A stretch of DNA of 64,000 nucleotides from Agelas oroides (Eukaryota > Porifera > Demospongiae > Agelasida > Agelasidae). Position numbers and translations under genes: made by a program. The stretch lies in NCBI GenBank assembly GCA_949130485.1, contig OX422184.1, positions 539,943 through 603,942 on the forward strand, given 5' to 3'. The notes beneath the pieces were generated by a model, which saw nothing but the letters and a program-made list of their open reading frames with translations, was not told where the DNA came from and did not search any database. Each line of letters begins with the position of its first letter. Position 1 is the stretch's first letter. Positions 56,200 through 64,000 of the stretch are shown here, in pieces.

Positions 56200-59100
56200 A
56201 TGGATCGACCTGAACCAGAGGTAATGTATAATCCACGCTATCAATGTCCTACATTATGATCATCACAGTACAATTCAATTTTGTCAACGAAATACGGTAG
56301 CTGACAGAGTATTGATGTTCCGACTTTGCCAGGTGGATCTCCTCCACCCTCTCGCCACTCTGGCGGAGTGGAAAGAGTACAGTAGGATGCCAGTGGGTAT
56401 GCGTGATGCCCAGGCTGTGGTGCTAGGAGACAAGGTCTACATTGGAGGAGGAGATACACCAACCGGTCCATCATCTGACCTCCTCATTTACGATTTCAAA
56501 AAGGATTCCTGGGACATAATCAAAACTCCTACGCAATTATACAGCCTTGCAGTCTACCGTTCTCAGCTGTTATTGGTGGGAGGAATAGTATGCTCTCATA
56601 ACACTGTTACGAATAAGATATGGGTGTTGGATAAGAAGGCCGATATAGATGAGCCTGAAGGTTGCTGGGTCGCATCCTTGATACCTGCCATGCCAACAGA
56701 ACGCTTTGGAACATCTGCTGTTGGTGTGGGCAACCATCTCATAGTGGCGGGGGGAGACAAAGGTGGCCTTGATGGTCGTCTGAATGTGGTCGAAGTATAT
56801 GATGGTCATAAGTGGAGGACAGTCCAGTCTCTCCCACGATCATGCTCTCGAATGAAGTCTGTTGTTCATGAAGGGTTCTGGTACTTGGCTGGTGGAGTAG
56901 ATCAGGGCAAAAAAGTTTTCTATGCCGCCTTTGAAGACCTAACAGCTCCAGAGAGTGCTGAACAGACCGGAATATGGGTCGTTTTGCCCGATGCACCTTT
57001 GGAACGTTCCACTCCAGTCATATTTGGAATGCAGCTAACCACTATGGGAGGTTTGTATAGGTCAGCTATCCACGCTTACTCCCATCGCACCAGAAGCTGG
57101 GTACCTGTAGGAAAGATGCCAGTTGCTCATGGCTTTTCCTGCAGTGTAGTCCTCCCAAATGGAGGACTGCTGATGGTCGGAGGAAAGACTCACCATGGGA
57201 TTTCGTCTGATGTATTTAGAACAAAACTTCAGAGTAAGTCTGCTGGGTTGTGGCCTGGGAAATGATCGAGGCTGAATCTAATTTGTATGGTTGTGCATTA
57301 TATATATGTAATTGTTACCATTGATCCTAATAGCAGAGTATAGTCTGACTTGCACTTAAGTTTTGCTGCAGATTGATTTAGTTACCATTACTCTTCCCAC
57401 CAGCTACATCTTTATCTGATGGCAAATTCACTCTAAATGACCTTGATCGGTTGGAGGCTGCAAGTGGAATTTCCGTTTACGAGCAGTTAGCTCCTGAGTT
57501 ATTGCCTAAAATTGCATCAACCCTGCACTTGGATGCACCTACTCTTAACAACCCAAAGCAGTTGTTTGAAGAGTGGATCTCAGGAAAGAGTGCACTACCG
57601 GCAACCTGGCCGATACTGGTTGGAGTACTTCTAGGTGTACGCCATCCACTGGGTAGCGAGATTGAAAATTTCTTCAACACACAAACACCTACGACACGAG
57701 CAGTATCACTGGTGCGAATGTGTAATTGTCATACATAATATACTTGTCTCTTCTTTACACTTTGTTATCCAATTTTACAGCTCCTAGAACAGAAGAAGAA
57801 GAATGAACAGTCACCATCAGGTGAAGAGAAAATCAAATCAGAAGGTGGGAACACTACCATTCAGATTATCCCTGTTGCAAAAGATAGACGTTCATAACAG
57901 CCCAAGTTCTGGAGTATAGAAGCTAGGCCATCTTTGAGGTTGTAGCAAGGAGGGTTTTCAGAGGTTCCTGAATTTCATGGACTTGTTCTACAGATCGTCA
58001 TTTGAGGTAGCCTTATATGCTATGGCTGTGTTGTGTGATGATACGATTATCATGATGTCTTTCTGGTCCATAGATAGTGAGCTAGATGCAGGCTAAGCGT
58101 ATGTATCCACAAGTTTACACCTAAGAATCAATATGTTACTATTGCTGGCTACACATGGTGGATTTCACAGAGTTGTCCCATAGATCACTGTTTTAGGTGG
58201 CCGTCATGCTGTGGCAGCGTTGGTGGTGCAATTATCTTTCTTGGTCTATAGTATGTGGATGGTGAGCTAGATGCAGGCTGAGAGTAGGGATAAACTAGCC
58301 TCGTTTCCAGGCCTTCCCACCGTTCAGTTTTTGATCGCATACTACAAGCGCTCAAAAACTGGATGGTGGGAAGGCCTGGGAACGAGGTTAGGGATAAACT
58401 TAATATGCACAAGTTCACACCTCTGCGTCCTCATTAGGATTGGGCTTGAGTAGCCCTAAAATGCTGAAAAGCAATGAAATAATTTACTAAATGTAGTAAA
58501 ATTTCCAGCATTTCACCACTTGTTGGCCACATGTTGTTATGTGTAATTGTGTTTGGTTGATGAATTCTTCTACTGAATCTGATTGGTCAACATCAGGCTC
58601 ATGAAAGCTAATGACCTGTGCTAGACCTTTGCTTCACCCACCCCCATGGCAGTGCTATGAATATATAAGCTGGGATCTCACACTGTTTTATTCATCACAG
58701 CTGGTTCAGATAAGGTAGAGCATCGAGGTGTTTCATTGGTCAGTATAACATGAATACTAACAATCTGTACTAGACCATCTTAACACCTCCATGAGAGTAC
58801 TGTGAATAAGGCTTGCCTTTTGGTAGGAGAGACTCACAGGGCAACAACTCAAAGGTGGTCAGGCCATTATATAGCAAAGGCTGAAAAGGAAGTGATAATC
58901 CATGCAAAATTTGTTTTAGTTCTGTTTTGGCTATCAGGAGAGCTTGGTGTATTTTAGTACTGTTCAGCTGTATGAGACCAAAGCTATAAAAGTTCAAAAA
59001 ATGCTTCAGATCTGCCGGAGTGGTGCTGCAGAGTCATTCATTGCTTGTTGTACCACAGCTGGCTTGGGTAAGGCGAAGGTGGAGGAACAGGAGATCCAGG

Positions 59101-61968
59101 CAGAGGTTGTGGAGACAGTGGAGCAGGAGATCCAGGCAGAAGACACAGCACAAGGTGTGTGATTGGTCAGCATCTCATGATCTTTGCTCTCCACACTTGC
59201 ATGAGATTCCCATGAATATAATTTGACTTGAAAGTTTTACCACCCACTGAAAAGAAGATTTTTCTGTTATCACCTACTCAAAATTGGAAGCTTTTGCCAA
59301 TGAATGTTTCAGGGCAAGACAGTATGAAACAATGCCACCATTTATGACCATGCATACAATCATGTTCACTTCAGCCCAACTGCATGGGTAAATCACTGTG
59401 GCAGTGAGCAAAGCGAGTGTGGAGGGGGTGTAGCACAGGATACTGGTATTAGTTAGAGTAGTCTTGAGCTTATATCCATCAGAGCTGATGCTTTCTGGAA
59501 TGTCAACAATGCAGTCTTAATTAGTGACAGAGGCACGTGTGTGCACTTATTGGTAGACATTAGTTTATCTACTGTGAATCAGCAGCTCATGAATTCCAGT
59601 ATGTACTCATCCACCCCCATGAGTTGGTTATGAATAAAGATTGCCTGATGTTTTCTTAGTTTAATATCCAAAGCTATACTGAAGCTAGTTGTCAAATTGC
59701 ACATTCCAGGTAGCTACCACGGCTTTGGTGCCCAAGACAACGTTTGCTGGCACAAGTTTTACATAGCAACTTGGTTACATAGTTGGTCTGCCTACAAATA
59801 TAGTTTTGCTTGATCGTCCTATTGCAGAAAAGCAGATTAGCATGTAAATACAAATTGTTGCTATGCAATTTACAGAGCAAGAACAAGTGCGGGTACTGGA
59901 GGAGGAGTTACAACAGTGTCGTGATGAGAGAGAGGCAGACATGGGGCTCATTGAGACACTGAAGGATGAGATTGAGGAGCTAAGAAGACAGCCACACTAC
60001 ATCCATCACAGTGACATGGAAACAACAGGTATATAGTAATAATCTATCAACATGGCATTTGGATAACATTCTTGTGATTTAGGCTACCTGAGAGGGATGG
60101 ACGTCATTGCCGAAACCAGTGCACTGATCACCAACCAGGCCGAGACCTTCAACTGGGCAGGCTATGGACTGAAGCTCCACATTCCTCAGGGGGCCCTGCC
60201 AGCTGGCTTGGAGGAGTGTAGACTCCGCCTGAAGGTGGCCTTATCTGGTCAGTTTGAACTCCCCCAGAGCACCTCTCTTGTGAGCGCAGTCTACTGGATA
60301 GACAGTGAGCCTCGACGCAAGTTCTCCAAGCATCTCACTCTGGAGATCCAGCACTGTGTGAAGCCCACTGATACCTCAAAGCTGAGCTTTGTTCAAGCAA
60401 AGTGCTCCCAAACAGACCTTCCCTATGAATTTAAATATGTTGAGGGAGGAGTGTTTTCCAGTGATAGTGCCTACGGATGTGTGCAATGCAACTGCTTCTC
60501 TCTGTTTGGAGCAGTATACTATTGGCTAGTGCCGCAAGTTCAGCTATATTCTGCCAGTATCTACTACCTGAGGAAGGGAGTGAAGCGAATAGATATTCAC
60601 TTTGTCATCACCAAGAACCTGGAAACACATGCAACAGTAAGTTCCGAGCTATGTACTGTGTGTGCTCCTTATTCATTTTGTCACTTGCTGAGTACATGTA
60701 TTTCTACAGTTTGTTCAACAGAAGTACCGTACCAAGGGTGCCATACTTGAAGCAGAAATGCGAGTTGAGTTTGAATCAGACAGCATTTTATTGCAAGGAG
60801 GTATTCTTGAAGATGGATGGCAAATAATTTCAGTGTTTCACCCAATGGTAAGATAGGTGCTGTGTACATTGTTAGTTCTGGAAAAGACCTCAGCAGTGGT
60901 TGATATTTCATATCTTCCCACAAAATGTTACACACAGTTTTCAATTAGCCTAGCTATTTATAGTCTGACTTAACTGTAGTAACAAATACTTTGCTAAATT
61001 TTTAGCAACAGGTTTTGTTGACTGTTCTTACAGATCGCTAAAGAGGAGGTGGACAGCTTCAAACTTGGACAACGAATCCCCTCCTGCCAGCTGAAAGCAA
61101 AGTGGACCAAGTCAGGCAACCCATCAGAGTTTATCTGTAGACTAAGCCTTAAGGGTGCTAAAAAATCTTCCAACTACTTTCACATTGACCTTGACTGTGA
61201 CGACATCCCACCAGGTACTTACTTTAATATTGTGAATGGTCCAGAACCCAAATTCTGGACCTTTGCCACCTCCTACCTTCAGGGGATTATAGGCTACTCT
61301 ATAACCTATGAATATCTAGTCAAAGTGCATCCTATATAACACATGAATGAAACATGAATGAAACATGAATTTTGCCAGAGTTTTGTTCCTTGTACAGAAT
61401 TAACTGCAATGCTATGGAATACAGAGTGCACATCATTATAGCTGACCTGTTCTTTTTATTCATCTTGAGGGTACTCAGAGCAACAGCTTTGTGATGTTCT
61501 TATTGCTTGTTGCAAGTTGTATGTCTACAGCTAACATGTTATTTCACACAGGTGGTGACATTATACCCAGAGATGTACCAGATCAAGGTAAGCAATACAA
61601 AGTGATACAATGCCATCCACATGTTTTCTTCCACATTATTATATATAGGTCCATCAGCTGGGTTGCACAGTGAACCAAAGCTCTCGGACCTCATGAACAA
61701 AGTAGCTGCAAAGATCCCGAGCAAATGGAGAGACATAGGCCTTCAGTTGGGGCTGGATCAGGGGGTACTAGAAGGAATTGCCACCATCAGCCCAAGAGAC
61801 ACCAACCTATGTTTCAGTAATATCTTCACACTTTGGAAAAACGAAAATTCAAGAACACATCCCTACACCTGGTCGACAATAGTGAAGGTTCTGGAGACTC
61901 CAGCTGTTGGGCAGGAGAGTCTAGCAAGTAAAATCAAGAATAAACTGACTGGACCTCCACCTCAGTAA
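56200..61968 (+). CDS. Gene 6: Kelch-death-ZU5-UPA-death domain protein with C-F-S variant
   Basis: Exons: 56200-56220, 56333-57233, 57404-57711, 57781-57844, 58701-58727, 59059-59154, 59876-60028, 60083-60636, 60710-60847, 61034-61214, 61552-61587 and 61649-61968. All are GT-AG, phases agree, and the frame is open for about 932 residues. It is the duplicate of gene 3 but keeps a 27-bp linker exon whose donor is lost there. Small in-frame differences occur in the linker. The autocleavage position is C-F-S (residues 661-663, 60493-60501). The ATTAAA found after genes 2, 3 and 5 is deleted here, so 3' processing may differ. An element of the TAGCCTCG family sits in intron 4. Confidence 0.78.
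58296..58390. mobile_element. TAGCCTCG-family hairpin element with 9-bp target duplication
   Basis: 95 bp, ends TAGCCTCGTTTCCAGGCC and the inverse, flanked by exact GGGATAAAC repeats (58287-58295 and 58391-58399). It lies in the gene 6 intron. Confidence 0.92.
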
Positions 61969-62716
61969 CTTTGGGAATTGATAGTTGCACTAGTAGATTA
62001 ATAATAATACTGTTGGACCTTCTTCTGAGACACAGCTTTGGTATTTATTGTGACCTTTGACCTTTGTCAGTGTCGCTAGTGTCAGTGTAGGAGTTGGGTT
62101 ATTATTTATCAACTATGTAAGAGTAGGCACTGGCTGAATGGTTTTGGATTCTGAATCTTTATGTTCATTCATCACAGTGTGATGTGGGCCGTCTATAACC
62201 ACTGGACTAGTGGCTTTCTTTTTTGCACAGACTGATTTGATACCAAGCTATTCATTTTTTTTTTGATGACAATAGCCAATTCATAACCTGGGACTCATTT
62301 CCAAAAATTGTAAAGATTTGATGGAGCAACACCCTATGTTGTTTTGCCTCGAGGTCTCAGGAACAAGATTGGCAGAGTAGATGAGACTTGACTTGTAAGA
62401 AGAAAGGAACAAGTATTGTGCTGGGTATTTGATTGGATTGCTCACTAATATACACTTGAGCATTATATAGTGAAGTCAGTGAAAGAGGTTTGCAATGTGG
62501 TGAACTGTTCAGTTGTCATTACACCATATTATAGCTGCAGGTTGTCTAACACTACAACAATGTCATATGAGATGAGAAAGCCATTAGCTACACAGTCGAT
62601 ACACCTTCACTAATACTGTAGGCCAGTCCAGTCCACCAGCCCAGTCTGGATCCACTAGCCGGTCCTAGTCCAGTGATTGTAGATAGCTGTGTGATATGTG
62701 CCAATTTAAGAGAAAT
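61969..62716. other. 3' flank of gene 6
   Basis: The start resembles the 3' flanks of genes 2, 3 and 5 but with deletions. The rest is unique, with no gene seen. Confidence 0.45.
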
Positions 62717-62780
62717 TATGGCCTCACTGGCTACACTGTTTTCCATCCACTTGCCAAACTATGGTGGCAACACTTAAAAT
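62717..62780 (+). pseudogene. Tiny 7TM receptor relic downstream of gene 6
   Basis: About 35 bp matching the TM7 stretch ASLATLFSIHLP, followed directly by the last codons (NYGGNT and stop). Everything else is deleted. Confidence 0.7.
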
Positions 62781-62789
62781 TACATTTAA

Positions 62790-62793
62790 AGGG

Positions 62794-62850
<57 letters not shown>

Positions 62851-62870
62851 TGATTGATTGACTGATCAAT
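62790..62870. repeat. (TTGA)n tetranucleotide repeat
   Basis: Same array type and same position relative to the receptor relic as the three other copies. Confidence 0.9.
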
Positions 62871-63573
62871 TTTATGCAGAAAAGTCACCCCAATAGCTGG
62901 GTCCTGTGTACATAATGCACAGAACAAAGAACAGTACACTAGAAATACTATATAATGAGGACAAAGAGAAATACTAGGGCTGTTCCAGGCCTCCTCCGTT
63001 TTTTGTGTTTTCAATAATACACGGAACCCGGAAATACTCAAGTCAGCAAACAGGAAGGAATCAGCAGAGTGAACTAAAGTAACGCATAAGGAAAGTACAG
63101 AACCAAAACTCCTAACTGTAATCAATCATACATTTACTAGACGAATGCAGGGCATTGTGGGGCGAGCCTGAGCAAGCAGTATGCCAAGGACTACAATTGT
63201 GCCCTTTCGCACTTCTTGTCGAGGTGTCGAAGTTGGCGTGGCGTTTAGTAAGAAGTAAAGTTGCTGTTTGTCTACTGTGCCTCATCCGAGTGTATAAATG
63301 ACAAAGGCAGTGTTGTACATTATTCACACAGGGATGACCTCGTAATTGAAAGTCTTCAATTCCGTTGGCCAACCCACATCTAGTTTTCTGCTTAGGGATG
63401 AGAAACAATGAACTGATTTGGAAGAATCCTTCCATTTTCTCTGAGAGTTTCTACTCCAGGTTGCTGAACGTCGTGCTGCCTAGAAGAGTCTATATTTTGC
63501 ATCATCATTGTCTCTGGCAGATTGTGTAGTGGAGACAACTGTGGCAAATGCTTCTCATTCTTGCTTACCTGGG

Positions 63574-63649
63574 TAGCCTCGTTCCCAGGCTCTCCCCGCT
63601 AAGAAGGGCTCTCCCCCTTCTTAGTGGGGAGAGCCTGGGAACGAGGCTA
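63574..63649. mobile_element. TAGCCTCG-family hairpin element
   Basis: 76 bp with long inverted arms, TAGCCTCGTTCCCAGGCTC and its reverse. Flanks TACCTGGG and CACCTGGG are near-matching repeats. Confidence 0.85.
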
Positions 63650-63680
63650 CACCTGGGTACAGTTCACTGAAAACAAGCCG

Positions 63681-63805
63681 TTAACGACAGTACGTTAGCA
63701 TCCGTATGCTATACTGTATTTATACCAGCCCTAACCCAACCCTAACCACACCCTAACCATATAAATCACTGTATAGCATACGGATGCTAACGTACTGTCG
63801 TTAAT
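63681..63805. mobile_element. TTAA-flanked hairpin with telomere-like repeats in the loop
   Basis: Ends TTAACGACAGTACGTTAGC and its exact reverse complement, with arms of about 35-50 bp. TTAA at both borders fits piggyBac/Kolobok-type target duplication. The middle holds CCCTAACCCAACCCTAACC and further CCCTAACC units. Confidence 0.8.
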
Positions 63806-63861
63806 GGAAATACACTGAAATCACACAGCTATTGCTTGAATTCTTTGTTGTTAAAGATCAC

Positions 63862-63921
63862 CTGACGGATGGCGTCCTTTTCCTCCTTGACGTCGGCTTC
63901 TCTTGCGATCACGGAAGCCAT
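63862..63921 (-). CDS. Possible first coding exon of a neighbouring minus-strand gene
   Basis: On the complement, an ATG at 63921 opens a 20-codon frame (MASVIAREADVKEEKDAIRQ) ending in CAG at a GT donor. The context is GC-rich, as in a promoter. The following exons were not identified, so the call is tentative. Confidence 0.3.
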
Positions 63922-64000
63922 GTACGCTAATGTGATATTGGAAGCCCTACATCTTCGTGCGACCAAGCGCGGCGCGCGGATGATTCTCTTGCGGTCACGG

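Larger units (their letters stand above)
46200..62800. repeat. Segmental duplication, copy D2 (genes 5 and 6)
   Basis: Corresponds to D1 at about 13.3-31.1 kb. Offsets change stepwise with insertions: about 32.8 kb, 32.4 kb after the MITE present only in D1, then 32.8 kb after the element present only in D2. The end after gene 6 is shortened. Confidence 0.8.

Overview
This is metazoan genomic DNA, most likely from a sponge (demosponge). The evidence is spliced genes with GT-AG introns, a ZU5/death-domain protein family and a 7TM receptor of a kind I associate with early-branching animals, a non-LTR retrotransposon, many short inverted-repeat transposons and long simple repeats. The species cannot be fixed from the sequence. 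No bacterial operons, CRISPR arrays or viral genomes are seen.

The core of the window is a cluster of six paralogous multi-exon genes with one unusual architecture: Kelch beta-propeller, death-like domain, variable charged linker/coiled coil, ZU5, UPA-like region, C-terminal death domain. Gene 1 is on the minus strand (995-12334). Genes 2 to 6 are on the plus strand: 15809-21042, 23488-29206, 40776-45833 (decayed), 48223-53845 and 56200-61968. I traced exon boundaries by comparing paralogs. Genes 1, 2, 3, 5 and 6 each give an uninterrupted reading frame of about 900-935 residues with matching intron phases. The layout resembles PIDD1 (LRR-ZU5-UPA-death) and FIIND proteins (NLRP1, CARD8), with a Kelch propeller in the sensor position. 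Genes 2 and 5 carry an H-F-S triplet near the end of ZU5, the autoproteolysis motif of those families. Genes 3 and 6 have C-F-S, gene 1 has H-F-Y, and gene 4 has lost the segment.

An intact intronless 7TM receptor gene (12444-13556) is divergent from gene 1 across about 110 bp. Each plus-strand Kelch gene is followed by a decayed copy of this receptor, so the ancestral duplicated unit held both genes. A block of roughly 17 kb (about 13.3-31.1 kb, holding genes 2 and 3) is repeated at about 46.2-62.8 kb (genes 5 and 6). The breakpoint appears to lie inside receptor relics.

The sequence between genes is dominated by mobile DNA. There is a hairpin family with TAGCCTCGTTCCCAGGC ends and, at several loci, 9-bp target duplications. 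There are also a 339-bp element with about 54-bp inverted ends, a TA-flanked element carrying a frameshifted HIRAN-like reading frame, a TTAA-flanked hairpin with telomere-like repeats inside, a 5'-truncated LINE with an open RT frame, and 3' ends of the same LINE elsewhere. About 32.7-37.8 kb holds no gene I can support.
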